DNA from: DP-19 sp036496285
Lineage (GTDB): Bacteria; Desulfobacterota; Binatia; UTPRO1
Direction of reading: 5' to 3'
Assembly (NCBI GenBank): GCA_036496285.1
Contig: DASXLI010000056.1
Coordinates: 1-64,000 of the forward strand
DNA length: 64,000 bases
Positions 8,213 through 17,856 of the stretch are shown here, piece after piece (within the stretch, counting starts at the first letter, position 1; every line of letters begins with the position of its first letter). The position numbers were made by a program, and so were the translations under genes. A model generated the notes under the pieces. That model saw only the letters and a program-made list of their open reading frames with translations. It was not told the DNA's origin and did not search any database.

Positions 8213-11200
8213 CTACGCGGAGGCGGGGAGCTGCTCGTCCGGGCGGCTCCCCGCCGCACCGATCTGCGCGCGCACCTGCTCGAGCCAGCGCCGCACGCCG
8301 GCGTCGTCGGGCCACTCGCCTTCCGCGAGGAGCCGGCGCGCGCCCGACGCGTCGCCGCCGAGGAGCGCGAGCTGCAGCGCGCACACCGCTTCCCAGCGGT
8401 GACGCTCGGCCGCATCGGTGATCGGCGCGAGCACCTTGGCGCCGTCGGCGCGGGTGCGTGCGGCGAGGCCTTCCGGGACGAGCACCGTGTCCTCGTCGCC
8501 GATCCGCCACCAGAGACCGCCCCAGCGCTCCAGCAGGCGCCGTCCGTTCGCGTCGTCGTGGTCCTTGCGGCCCGGCGTCTGGCTCTCCAGGTGATAGAGC
8601 GTGCTCGCGGGCTGGTACACGACCTTGTCGCCGCGCTGGCGGACCCGCAGGCAGAAGTCGACGTCCTCGTAGCCGTTCACGAAACCCTCGTCGAAGCCGC
8701 CGATCGCCTCGAATCCGGCGCGGCGGACGGCCATGCTTGCGGCGGTGACGCAGTGGATCTCGCGGCGGCGGTTCACCGCGGGGGCGTCCGCGCTGGAGCG
8801 ATAGAAGACGTGGTACGGGATCGGGATCTCGCGCGTGAAGATCACCCCGGCGTGCTGCACGGTGCCGTCGGCGTAGAGCAGCTTGCTGCCGACGACCGCG
8901 ACGCGCGGGTCGCCGTCGAGCTCGGCGAGGAGCGGCGCGAGCCAGCCCGACAGCGGAATGGTGTCGTTGTTGAGAAAGACCAGATGGCGCCCGCGCGCCG
9001 CCCGCGCGCCCTGATTGCAGGCGGCGGCGAAGCCGCGGTTCTCCGCGTTGCGGATCACCTGCACGTCGCCGCCGAGCGACGCCAGCACTTCGGCCGTGCG
9101 GTCGGTCGAGCCGTTGTCGACGAGCACGACCTCGTAGCGTGCGCCCTGCGTGACCTCGGCGAGGTTCACCAGGCACTGCTCGGTCAGCTCGGCACGGTTG
9201 AAGAGCGGGATGACGATCGAGCAGTCGAACGCGTCGGCGTCGCCCGTGGCCCGGGTTGCCGCCGCGCCCGTCGGTGCGGGCCGCGGCGCCGGAGACGGCG
9301 CGCCGATCTGGGCGCGCAGCCCGCGTAGGAACTGCTCGCGCGCCTGCTGGATGTCAGTCCGGCCGACAACGTCGGCCGCGCTCTTCTGGTAGACGCTCTC
9401 GGCGGTGCGCAGGAAGTCGGGCCGCGCGCCGCTCGTCATCGACGAGCCGTCGACCCGATGGGTGAACTCGGCGGTGATCGTCGGCAGGTGCTTGAAGGGG
9501 AACCGGGCCGACATGCGTACCCAGAGGTCCCAGTCCTCGTGCGAGGTGAGCGCCTCGTCGAAGCCGCCCACGGCCTCGATGCAGGCGCGGTCGTGCATCA
9601 TGCAGAGCACCGGAAAGGCGTTCCGGACGAGCAGCCAGTCGCGGTCGTGGTCGTTCGAGTAGGGCCGGTCGCGCGCGACCGTGACGTAGCGGCCGTCGCG
9701 CCTCGTCTGCGTCACCCGCAGCGCGTCCGTGTAGGCGGCGCGATGGCTGCCCTGCTCGAGGAACGCGACCAGCGTCTCGAGGTGCTCCGGGTAGAAGCGG
9801 TCGTCGTCGTCGAGATACGCGATGTACTTGCCGCGTGCGACTCCGATGCCGGAGTTGCGCGCCGCCGCGAGGTTGCGGTTGGCGGGGTGGCGCACGTACG
9901 AGATGCGCCCCTCCGTGTCGAGCGACTGCACGAGCGCGGCGACGTCGGCGCCGCCGTCGTTTACGACGATGATCTCGAAGTCGCGATAGGTCTGCTGCAG
10001 GATGCTCTCGATCGCCTCGCGCAGCGTCTCCGGACGGTCGAGCGTCGGCACGATGACCGACACCATCGGCGTGCGCGGCGCGGCGACCGCCGCGGGCGGT
10101 GGAGCAGGGGGCGTGGACACGGCCGGCCGAGCTGCCGGGGGCGCGGCGGACGCCGCCGTGGCCCGTGGCGCGGGCGCGGCGTCGCGCCGAGGCATGGGTG
10201 CCTTCGCCGGCGTGAGGGGCTTCGGCGGCGCGCCTCCCTGCTCGGTGAGGGAGAAGACGCGGCGCGCAGCACGCTCGCGCTCGAAGAGCTCGATCCCGGC
10301 GTGGTTGAAGGTCGAGGGGCTGATCGTCGCGACGGCGTCGGCGCGGCCGTGCTTCGCGGCCGTCTCGAGGGCGAGCACGAGCCGGCGGAGATCCGCCTGC
10401 GCCGTCGACCGCAGCGGCTCCAGCGCCTGGCGCATCTCGTCCCAGCGGCCGGCGCGGCCGCAGGCGATGGCGAAGTTCGCGAGCGCGATCGCCTCGCGCT
10501 GAATCGAGCAGGCGGCGTCGAGGAACGAGACCGCGAGGTCGGCCGGGGCCCAGGGCGATTGCAGCAGGGCGGTGCCGAAGTCGAGGCAGGCCCAGAACTC
10601 CGCCTCGCCGCGGTCGCCGCAGTCGGGCAGGGCCGGAAAGAGCTCGTGCATGTCGAGGCGGCCGCCGCGGCGCGCGAGCGCGTTCGCGACGACGGCGCGG
10701 CTCGCCTGTGCAATCTGGTCGCGCTTGGTCGCCGTCATGCTGTTGTCGTGCAGGCGGTAGTAGTAGAGGATCTCCGGCACGTAGACGGCGGGATAGCGCT
10801 CGACGATCCGGAGCCACATGTCCCAGTCCTCGGCGCCGTCGAGCGCCGGGTCGTACATGCCGACCGCGTCCTGGCACTCGCGCCGGTAGAGGAACGCGGC
10901 GATGCCGGGGTTCTGCTTCAGCAGCGCGCGGACCGTGACCTCCTGGTCGCGGTGGATGCCGGTGATGCGGTCCTTGGCGTCGATCCAGGCGAACGCCGAG
11001 TAGGCGAAGCCCGCCTCGGGATAGTGGTCGAGCGCGCCGACCAGCGCTTCGAGGAACATCGGCGCGCAGGTGTTGTCGGCCGACGTCCAGGTGAGGAGCT
11101 CGCCGCGCGCGCGGGCGAAGCCGGCATTCAGCGCGCCGGGCAGGCGCTGGTTCTCCTGGTGCACGACCACGATGCGCGGGTCGGTGAGGCCGTCGAGGTA

Positions 11201-12814
11201 CTCGCGCGTGCCGTCGGTCGAGCCGTCGTTCACGATGACGAGCTCGAAGTCGGTGTAGGTCTGCGCGAGCACGCTCGTGATCGCGCCCGGGAGGAGCGCG
11301 CGATGGTTGTAGACGGGCAGCACGACGGTGACCCGCGGCCCGGAGCGAGGCGCGGGCGCGGCGGCCTTCGCCGCCGGCGCGACGGCCTTCGCCGCCGGCA
11401 CGACCCGGCGCGGCGTCGCGAGCAGGTCGGCGGGGATCGGTTGCTTCGCCAGCAGCACGATCGGCCGTTGGTAGTCGGCGCTCTGGCCGAGCACCTCGGC
11501 GAAGGGCATGCCGAGCTCGCGCCGGATCACCTCGACCTCGGACTGCCACGAGCGCCCCTCGTAGCACTCGGGCTGGCTCGCCATCTCCAGCATCACGTAC
11601 GACGGCGCGAGCGTCGCGAGGTCGGCCAGGAAGCGCTGCTTGTCGCGGATGTGATGGTACATGGAGTAGATGGTCACGAGATCGACGCGCTCGCCCCGCA
11701 GCCGCTCCGCCAACGAGTCCTCGCCGCCGACGGCGCAATGGAACGCGACGTTCTCGACCCCTGCGACGAACGCGAGCGCCTTCGAGAGCTCGACGTACTT
11801 GTCGTAGGCCTCGACGCCGATCGAGCGCCGCACCTGCGGCTGGCGCGCCAGCGCGATGTTGAACATGCCGACGTTGCTGCCGACGTCCAGGTGGGTGTAC
11901 GGGCCGTCGAAGAGCTTCGCGGCGACCGCGGCAATGATCGGGATGCGCGGGTCGTCGACCGGACGCTGGCCCGCAATCGCGAGCCCGGGGATCTGGATCG
12001 ACTGGTAGACGCGCTCGTCCTTGCCGTGGTCGAGCGCGGTGAGGAACGGGCACGACGAGTCGAAGTTGCACGAGGCGACGAGCAGCTCGAGCCGCGCCTG
12101 CACCAGCGCGACGAAGACGGCGCGCAGGCGCGTCAGGCAGGTGAGGCCGCCGAGACGGCCCTCGCCGGACGGCATCTCGCCGACGTCGCCGTTGGCCGTC
12201 TTGCCGACGACGTCGAGCGACTGCGTGAACGGCTCGGTCTGCACGAGGTCGCGCGCCTCCTCGAAGTCGGCGAGCACCGGCACGTCGCTGCGGAAGAGGA
12301 GGTTCTTCTCGTGGAGATCGGTGTGGACGATGCCGCGCTCGTAGAGCGCGCGCGCGGCGGCCTCGATGCCGGCGAAAGCGTCGACCAGCGCGCCGGCGCC
12401 GAGCCCGGCGACTGCGCTCTCGAAGGGCGCCAGCCATTCGAGCAGCAGGAAGGCGTGATCGCCCTCCTCCACGTAGCCGTGGACGGTGGGCACGAAGGGC
12501 AGGCCGGCGAGGCGCTGCAGGAAGCGATGCTCGTTCCGCAGCGACGGCTCACGCGAGAAGGCGGGCTCGGACTCGAGTTTGCTCTCGACCGTTACCGCGA
12601 GGTGCTTCACCTTGAGGAAGTACGACGCCGACGCGGTCGCGACCTTGAAGAGCGACGCGCCGCCGCCCGGCTCCCATGGCCGGGCGATCGGCGTGACCTC
12701 GCACGTGGCATCGCCGACGAGCGTCCCGACGACGCGCGTGAGGCGCGGACGGTCGGCGAGGATGGCGTCCAGGTGGCGCCGTTTGCTCTCGAGGGCCTGC
12801 GGGTTGAACTGCAT
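8213..12814 (-). CDS. 1,533-aa multidomain kinase-like / methyltransferase / triple GT2 glycosyltransferase
   Basis: Domains in order: a lipopolysaccharide-kinase-like fold (about 1-200) with FLKVK, the catalytic loop HTDLHEKN (Asp166, Asn171) and ADFE (Asp183); a class I methyltransferase (about 300-460, motif THLDVGSNVGMF); GT2 domain 1 (493-720, VTVVLPVYN, VNDGSTDGT, SADN); a helical region (730-860); a Pro/Ala linker; GT2 domain 2 (917-1140, YLDDDDRF); and GT2 domain 3 (1198-1430, VDNGSTDRT, FLNNDTI). It would assemble and modify a surface glycan in a single chain. There are no transmembrane segments, so it acts in the cytoplasm. A GAGGAG ribosome binding site precedes the ATG. Substrate sugars are unknown. 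Confidence 0.85.
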   Translation of the reverse strand: MQFNPQALESKRRHLDAILADRPRLTRVVGTLVGDATCEVTPIARPWEPGGGASLFKVATASASYFLKVKHLAVTVESKLESEPAFSREPSLRNEHRFLQRLAGLPFVPTVHGYVEEGDHAFLLLEWLAPFESAVAGLGAGALVDAFAGIEAAARALYERGIVHTDLHEKNLLFRSDVPVLADFEEARDLVQTEPFTQSLDVVGKTANGDVGEMPSGEGRLGGLTCLTRLRAVFVALVQARLELLVASCNFDSSCPFLTALDHGKDERVYQSIQIPGLAIAGQRPVDDPRIPIIAAVAAKLFDGPYTHLDVGSNVGMFNIALARQPQVRRSIGVEAYDKYVELSKALAFVAGVENVAFHCAVGGEDSLAERLRGERVDLVTIYSMYHHIRDKQRFLADLATLAPSYVMLEMASQPECYEGRSWQSEVEVIRRELGMPFAEVLGQSADYQRPIVLLAKQPIPADLLATPRRVVPAAKAVAPAAKAAAPAPRSGPRVTVVLPVYNHRALLPGAITSVLAQTYTDFELVIVNDGSTDGTREYLDGLTDPRIVVVHQENQRLPGALNAGFARARGELLTWTSADNTCAPMFLEALVGALDHYPEAGFAYSAFAWIDAKDRITGIHRDQEVTVRALLKQNPGIAAFLYRRECQDAVGMYDPALDGAEDWDMWLRIVERYPAVYVPEILYYYRLHDNSMTATKRDQIAQASRAVVANALARRGGRLDMHELFPALPDCGDRGEAEFWACLDFGTALLQSPWAPADLAVSFLDAACSIQREAIALANFAIACGRAGRWDEMRQALEPLRSTAQADLRRLVLALETAAKHGRADAVATISPSTFNHAGIELFERERAARRVFSLTEQGGAPPKPLTPAKAPMPRRDAAPAPRATAASAAPPAARPAVSTPPAPPPAAVAAPRTPMVSVIVPTLDRPETLREAIESILQQTYRDFEIIVVNDGGADVAALVQSLDTEGRISYVRHPANRNLAAARNSGIGVARGKYIAYLDDDDRFYPEHLETLVAFLEQGSHRAAYTDALRVTQTRRDGRYVTVARDRPYSNDHDRDWLLVRNAFPVLCMMHDRACIEAVGGFDEALTSHEDWDLWVRMSARFPFKHLPTITAEFTHRVDGSSMTSGARPDFLRTAESVYQKSAADVVGRTDIQQAREQFLRGLRAQIGAPSPAPRPAPTGAAATRATGDADAFDCSIVIPLFNRAELTEQCLVNLAEVTQGARYEVVLVDNGSTDRTAEVLASLGGDVQVIRNAENRGFAAACNQGARAARGRHLVFLNNDTIPLSGWLAPLLAELDGDPRVAVVGSKLLYADGTVQHAGVIFTREIPIPYHVFYRSSADAPAVNRRREIHCVTAASMAVRRAGFEAIGGFDEGFVNGYEDVDFCLRVRQRGDKVVYQPASTLYHLESQTPGRKDHDDANGRRLLERWGGLWWRIGDEDTVLVPEGLAARTRADGAKVLAPITDAAERHRWEAVCALQLALLGGDASGARRLLAEGEWPDDAGVRRWLEQVRAQIGAAGSRPDEQLPASA

Positions 12815-12825
12815 GCGCGATCTCC

Positions 12826-14343
12826 TCAGGCGGGGGCGCCGACGTCGTCCGCGTCACGCGCCGTCGCCGCGGGGCGCACCAGCTTGCGCCCGCTCCAGCA
12901 GATGAACAGGCCGTCGGCCTCGCGCCCGTCGTAGCCGACGAGCTCCGCCTCGGCCGCGAGCCCGAGCGAGGTGAGCACGGCGCTCAGCTCGCCGGCGTCG
13001 AACCAGCGCTCCCAACTCGGCGTCGCCAGCGTGCCGAGCTTCTCCTTGTTCTTGTCGATGATCACGAGGGTGCCGCCGGGGGCGAGGACGCGCACCAGCT
13101 CGCGCACCGCCTCGCCGATCTGTACCGCGTGCTCGAGCGCCTCGATGCAGATGACGGCGTCGAAGTGGCCGTCGGGGAACGGCATGTCGAGCAGGCTGTG
13201 CTGCACGCGCGCAATGCCGGCCGGGACGTGGCGCAGCATCTCGGCGGAGACGTCGAGCGCGGTGATCGCGGCGTCGGGGAAGCGGCGTTGCAGGAGCGCT
13301 GCGTAGCGGCCTTTGCCGGCGCCCGCGTCGAGCACGCGCTTCCCCTGCAGGGGCCCGAGCTTGTCGAGCACGGCGCGGACGCGGCCGTCCTGCTCGGCGA
13401 TGTCGGTGCGGTACTCGCTGGCGGTGCGGTCGAAGTGATGGGCGATGCGGCACTGCTCGGCCTCGATCGCGTACTTCACGCCCCACGCCGGCTCCTCCGC
13501 CGGGAAGTAGGCAGCGCCGACGCCGTACGAGCCGAAGAAGCCGCCGCTCGGATTCTGCAGCGCGGCGACGAAGGCGAGTGCGCGCTCGGCCCGGGCCGTC
13601 TCGCCGAGACGGAACCAGACCTGCGCGAGTTGGGCGAGGCCGGTCGTGCAGACCCAGGCGACGTCGCTGTACGCGGGCACGGCGCCGTTCTCCTGCTGGA
13701 AGCGCGCAACGTCGGCCATGCCGCGTCGTGCCTCTTCCACGCAGCCGAGCTCGAGCAGCGCCTCCTGGACGTAGGCGTAGAAGTGGGTCAGCAGGCTCGG
13801 CGTCGCGAAGCGCATCCCGCGCACGACGCCGAGATAGTAGTCGCGGCTGCGGTCGACGAACTCGCGATAGCGCGGCTCGTCGAGCAGCTCGCCCGCGGCG
13901 CGCAGCGGCGCCAGCACATAGAGGTGGATCGCCTCCGTCACCTCGCCGCGCGGCCCGAGGCTCCAGGCGCCGCCCGGCGACGGCACCGGCAACTGCCCGC
14001 GCGCGTCGGCGCTCGCGACGAGCCAGTCACAGGTACGGCGGATCGGCCCTTCGAGCGCGGGGTAGGTCGGCAGGAGCGCCACCCAGCCGCGCAGCACCTG
14101 GCCGGTGTCGAACGCGAAGGTCTGATCGCTGCCGGGGCCATTGAACGCGGCGTCCGGCCGCTGCACCGTCACCAACCAGTCGGCGAACTGCCGCGCCAGT
14201 GCACGCTCGCCGACGCCGAGCAGGGTCGGGATGAAGTATCCCGTCACCTCCGGGTAGGCGACCCGCTGCCGCGACGATACGACGATGCCGCCGTCGGCAA
14301 GGGTGTTCCGTCGAATCCATCGCACCGCCCGTTCGAGCACCAC
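12826..14343 (-). CDS. alpha/alpha-toroid plus class I SAM methyltransferase fusion
   Basis: The 505 residues fall in two parts. Residues 1-310 carry repeated helical segments with QNPSGGFFGS- and TGYFIPTLLG-type motifs typical of alpha/alpha toroids (terpene cyclase or glycoside hydrolase-like). Residues 330-450 are a methyltransferase with motif I VLDAGAGKGRYA and the acidic loop CIEALEHA. It starts with tandem GTG codons at 14343/14340; GAGGAGG upstream fits the second better. It lies between the giant glycosyltransferase and another methyltransferase on the same strand, suggesting a role in decorating the same glycan. A toroid fused to a methyltransferase is unusual. Confidence 0.7.
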   Translation of the reverse strand: MVLERAVRWIRRNTLADGGIVVSSRQRVAYPEVTGYFIPTLLGVGERALARQFADWLVTVQRPDAAFNGPGSDQTFAFDTGQVLRGWVALLPTYPALEGPIRRTCDWLVASADARGQLPVPSPGGAWSLGPRGEVTEAIHLYVLAPLRAAGELLDEPRYREFVDRSRDYYLGVVRGMRFATPSLLTHFYAYVQEALLELGCVEEARRGMADVARFQQENGAVPAYSDVAWVCTTGLAQLAQVWFRLGETARAERALAFVAALQNPSGGFFGSYGVGAAYFPAEEPAWGVKYAIEAEQCRIAHHFDRTASEYRTDIAEQDGRVRAVLDKLGPLQGKRVLDAGAGKGRYAALLQRRFPDAAITALDVSAEMLRHVPAGIARVQHSLLDMPFPDGHFDAVICIEALEHAVQIGEAVRELVRVLAPGGTLVIIDKNKEKLGTLATPSWERWFDAGELSAVLTSLGLAAEAELVGYDGREADGLFICWSGRKLVRPAATARDADDVGAPA

Positions 14344-14376
14344 CCCTCCTCACCTCCGGCAGGGCCGGAGCTCAGA

Positions 14377-15609
14377 TCACCCGCCGACCGCGCTCTTGCG
14401 CCGCAGCACGAGGTACTCGCGCATCTCGGACGCGTACATCTCGCCGTCGACGTCATCGATGAGACCCGATCGCAGCACCTCGAAGTGCTCCAGCAGGAGG
14501 CGGCGCTGTTCCGCCCACTCGGGATGGCAGTCGAGCTCGTGGCTCTCGAGCAGCAGGAGGCCGCCCGGCGCGAGGAAGCCGAGAATCTTCGTGACGAACT
14601 GCTGGAAGGAGACCGACACCCAGCCGTGCACCGCGCACGCGACCACCGCGTCGAAGGTGCGCGCGTCCGCGAACTGCTCGAAGGAGCTCACGCGGAAGTC
14701 GGTGTTCGTCCGGCCGAGGTGCGCGCTCACCATCTTGCCGATCGCGACGTAGGCAGCGTCGACGTCGAACGACGTGACGCTGCGCACGCGCTCGGCGATC
14801 TCGATCGAAAGGAAGCCGTCGTTGCAGCCCATCTCGAGGACGCTCATGTGCGGCTGGAGGTACTGGCCGAGGCCGTAGGCGGCGAAACGCTTCTCCGTCG
14901 GACGCTTGCCGAGAAGCCCGAGCTTCTCATGGCCTTGATAGAGCCGTGCGACCGGGATTTTCGTCTTGGACGAGAAGGCCGCGCTGAACGACTGTGGGTG
15001 CTGGCGCATCAGGCGCCGCACGCGGCAGCGCAAGGTCGTGAGGCCGCCGCACTGCTCGATCAGCTCGTCCTGCCAGGCGAGCAGGCTCGCGAGCTGGTCG
15101 GAGGCGAAGATCTTCGGAAAGACCTCGTTCGGGGTGCGCGTCTCCTCGAAGCTCAGGTTGTAGGGGATCTGCTCGAGCCCGAGCGCGATCGCCGTCGCGA
15201 CGCGATGGCTGCCGTTCTTCAGCGTGTGCTCGCGGGGATTGGCATAGACCGGGCGCGTCGGATCGAAGCCGCCGCTGCGGAGGCCGTCGATCAGCACCTT
15301 GAACCTCGCGGCCGAGTGCTCGCGCTGTTCGTTGAAGTACGCGATGAACTGCTCGTACATCTGGAGCGCCAGGCCGTCCTGACCGGCGAGATGGTCCTGC
15401 GCGAAGCGGCAATAGAGCGAGAGGCCGAGGCGGTCGCCGAGCAGCTCGCGCGGATCGAACGTGCGGATGGTGTCGACGCGCACGGGAAGGCCTGCGTCGC
15501 CGACGACGGCCTCGCGCGGCGTGACCAGACGCTGTCGCGCGCCCTCGCCCGTGCCACCGATGGCCGGGTGACCGATCTCTCGGGAACCTTCCGTCGCCGT
15601 ACCGCTCAT
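14377..15609 (-). CDS. methyltransferase with N-terminal ParB-like domain
   Basis: From the ATG at 15609 the protein has 410 residues. That start is chosen over one 54 nt upstream because GGAGG lies just before it. The N-terminal half contains NGSHRVATAIALGLEQIPY (residues 132-150), the signature of the ParB/sulfiredoxin-like fold found in some nucleotide-dependent enzymes. The C-terminal half (about 240-390) is a class I methyltransferase with VLEMGCNDGFLSIE. It is the first gene of the three-gene glycan locus. Similar domain pairs occur in polysaccharide and lipid-carrier loci, but the acceptor is unknown. Confidence 0.68.
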   Translation of the reverse strand: MSGTATEGSREIGHPAIGGTGEGARQRLVTPREAVVGDAGLPVRVDTIRTFDPRELLGDRLGLSLYCRFAQDHLAGQDGLALQMYEQFIAYFNEQREHSAARFKVLIDGLRSGGFDPTRPVYANPREHTLKNGSHRVATAIALGLEQIPYNLSFEETRTPNEVFPKIFASDQLASLLAWQDELIEQCGGLTTLRCRVRRLMRQHPQSFSAAFSSKTKIPVARLYQGHEKLGLLGKRPTEKRFAAYGLGQYLQPHMSVLEMGCNDGFLSIEIAERVRSVTSFDVDAAYVAIGKMVSAHLGRTNTDFRVSSFEQFADARTFDAVVACAVHGWVSVSFQQFVTKILGFLAPGGLLLLESHELDCHPEWAEQRRLLLEHFEVLRSGLIDDVDGEMYASEMREYLVLRRKSAVGG

Positions 15610-15750
15610 GCCGCCTCCGTCCTGGACTGCCGGTGTCATGCGGGTCAGCAAGACGGGTGCCACGAGCGTGGCGGCCCGCGCGGTCGCCCCGCGCGGCGCG
15701 GCGCAGGCTCGAGCCGCGCCAGCGTGCCGGAAATCCGCGCCGGCCTGTCC

Positions 15751-15776
15751 GCCACGGTCAGGAAATTGACCGTGGC
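15751..15776. other. perfect 10-bp inverted repeat
   Basis: GCCACGGTCA and TGACCGTGGC flank a GGAAAT loop. It lies in the 189-bp gap between DUF5996 and the ParB-like methyltransferase, both on the minus strand, about 20 bp after the DUF5996 stop. No U-tract follows, so it may be a Rho-assisted terminator, an mRNA-stabilising hairpin or an operator for the downstream locus. Confidence 0.5.
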
Positions 15777-15798
15777 CGAGCGCTGCGGCGCGCCGCGC

Positions 15799-16743
15799 TC
15801 AGCGGTCCGCGCCCGGCAGCGACGTGCGCTCGAGCGCGGCGCGATCCCAGTGCGCGTTGTCGGCCGCGGCCTCGTAGGTGCTCTGCAGGAACGCGAGGAG
15901 CATCTCGTCGGGATCGGCGGCAGTGCGGACGGCGTCGTATGGCAGCACGAACTCGTGGAGGTCGCCGTTGTAGCCCGCCTGCGCGGGCTGCACGCGCGCG
16001 GCGGCGAATCCCGCCGGCTCCGGATAGGCGTACGCGTAGAAGACGGGCATCGGCACCGGACCGCCGCCGGGCCAGAAGCCGCAGCTGCTCACCTCGTGCG
16101 AGTACGCCTCGCGCGCCACCCGGTCGGGGAAGTTCGGCACGCCGCCCGGATGCGGCGGTGCCGTGCGTCCTGAGAAGCGCGTCAACGCGAGGTCGAAGCT
16201 CCCCCAGAAGAAGTGAATCGGGCTGCACTTGCCGATGAAGCGCGCGCGGAACGTTCGCATGACCCGATCGGTCTGCGCGAGGATGCGCCAGAAGCGGTTG
16301 GCGTACTCGGGATCGTAGGCGTGATGCTGCCGGTCCTGCGCGAACGGAATCGCCGGATCGACCTCGTTCGGCCTGGCGTGGATGCGGACGGGCACGTCGA
16401 GCTCCGCCAGGCTGGCCATCACCTCGCGATAGAAGTCGGCGACGGCGCGCGGTGCGAGTGCCAGCGTGCGCGAGGCACCGTCGCTCGTCGTCACGATGAG
16501 GCGGTGATCGACGAAGTCGAAGGCGAGCTCGAAGGTGCGTGTGCCGTGCGGAATCGGCGACGTCGTGAGGCCGCGCGCGGTGAGGTAAAGCGGCACGTGC
16601 CACGAGTGGTTGACCCACGGCGTCTGGACCAAGCGGACCTTGCCGACGATCTGCGTCCACATGTGCAAGGTCGCGTAGGTGTCCTGCCAGTCGGCGAGGG
16701 GCAGGCTCGGCCAGGGCTCGATGCGGGTGGCGTGCTGCGGCAT
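15799..16743 (-). CDS. DUF5996 family protein
   Basis: The 314 residues match the DUF5996 family. It opens with EPWPSLPLADWQDTYATLHM and carries the conserved QTPWVNHSWHVPLYLT and CSPIHFFWGSFDLALTRFSG segments. Members are widespread in soil bacteria and have no assigned reaction. The ATG at 16743 has AGGAGG upstream. It follows a DUF2332 gene by 9 bp on the same strand, so the two are probably co-transcribed. Confidence 0.8.
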   Translation of the reverse strand: MPQHATRIEPWPSLPLADWQDTYATLHMWTQIVGKVRLVQTPWVNHSWHVPLYLTARGLTTSPIPHGTRTFELAFDFVDHRLIVTTSDGASRTLALAPRAVADFYREVMASLAELDVPVRIHARPNEVDPAIPFAQDRQHHAYDPEYANRFWRILAQTDRVMRTFRARFIGKCSPIHFFWGSFDLALTRFSGRTAPPHPGGVPNFPDRVAREAYSHEVSSCGFWPGGGPVPMPVFYAYAYPEPAGFAAARVQPAQAGYNGDLHEFVLPYDAVRTAADPDEMLLAFLQSTYEAAADNAHWDRAALERTSLPGADR

Positions 16744-16752
16744 GGTGACCTC

Positions 16753-17808
16753 CTATGCGTCGGACCAGTGTACCTGACGCCCGTGCGGGCTGCCTTCGCC
16801 GAGGCGGCGCTCGCGGCCGCCGGGCCACGACGTCAGACGAATCTCGTACGGTCCCTCGCGGCCCACGGGCTCGAGACGGAGCCACGCGAGCGGGCGATGA
16901 GCGGCGGCGCCCGCACCCGCCTCGTCGATCGCGGCCTTCACCGCCGCGCGCCGGTCGCGCGACATGTATTGCCAGAAGATCGAGTGGTAGACGACGGTCG
17001 CAACGCCGCGCTCGCGCGCGACGAGACGCGGCGCGATCCACGCCGCCGCGTCGCCGCTGACGACGTGCGCCGGTATCCGGCGTGCCAGCTCGATCGCCGC
17101 GCGCAGCAGCGCCAGGCGGTCGAGCTGATCGGCCCAGAGATACGATTGCAGGGTGAGGGTGCCCTCGTGGCTCGTCGCGTCGATCGGCTGCGCGTCGCAG
17201 CCGTCGCGCGCGACGACGCGGACGGCGACGTCGCGCGGCGGCAGCGACCCGGTGAACTCGCACGCGATGCGTACGGGCGAGTCCGTCTCGCCCCAGGACC
17301 AGCCGGCGGCGTCGAAGCGGAAATGGTCCCAGCGCAGGTTCAGGCCGGCGCTCGCGCCGAGCTCGACGAGCGCGAGCGGCAGGCCGGTCTCGCGCGCGAT
17401 CTGGAGGAAGCCACCGAGGAGCGCCGCGCTCCGTCCCACCTCGTTGGTCTGCACGGGCCGCGCGAGCAGGGCGCGGACGTCGCCAGTCCGCTCCCGCAGC
17501 AGCGTCTCGAAGGCCGGCCAGGCGTCGCTGCGGTCCGTCCCGCCGGCGGACGGATAGTGGGCCGCGAGAGCGGGCGCCTCTCCCTGGAGGACGAGGCGGT
17601 GGACGGCGCCCATGAGGCGCAGCGCCAGCGCCGAGGCCAAGGGATCCTCGCTGTGGCCGGCGAGGATCTCCGCCGACGGCCCGCCGCGCCCGGCATCGAG
17701 AGCGATCTGCTCGAGCAGATGCGCGTACAGCGACGAGCCGAGCCGGGCACACCAGCCCGCCTGCTCGCGCATGCGTGAGGCCAGCTGCTCCCGCTCCGGC
17801 GCCGCCAT
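16753..17808 (-). CDS. DUF2332 family protein
   Basis: The 351 residues match DUF2332: QTNEVGRSAALLGGF, then LVELGASAGLNLRWDHF (a glycine motif resembling SAM-binding motif I), and a C-terminal YHSIFWQYM region. The fold looks methyltransferase-like, but no activity is established for the family. It is coupled to DUF5996 downstream. Confidence 0.8.
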   Translation of the reverse strand: MAAPEREQLASRMREQAGWCARLGSSLYAHLLEQIALDAGRGGPSAEILAGHSEDPLASALALRLMGAVHRLVLQGEAPALAAHYPSAGGTDRSDAWPAFETLLRERTGDVRALLARPVQTNEVGRSAALLGGFLQIARETGLPLALVELGASAGLNLRWDHFRFDAAGWSWGETDSPVRIACEFTGSLPPRDVAVRVVARDGCDAQPIDATSHEGTLTLQSYLWADQLDRLALLRAAIELARRIPAHVVSGDAAAWIAPRLVARERGVATVVYHSIFWQYMSRDRRAAVKAAIDEAGAGAAAHRPLAWLRLEPVGREGPYEIRLTSWPGGRERRLGEGSPHGRQVHWSDA

Positions 17809-17856
17809 CAGGGCCGGATCAGATCACGAGGACGCCTGCGCGAGCCAGAGGGGGCG

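Noticed and set aside
9458..12934. 1,158-residue plus-strand ORF
   Set aside because: It is antisense to the giant glycosyltransferase gene, has Arg/Val/Asp-biased composition and no recognisable motif.
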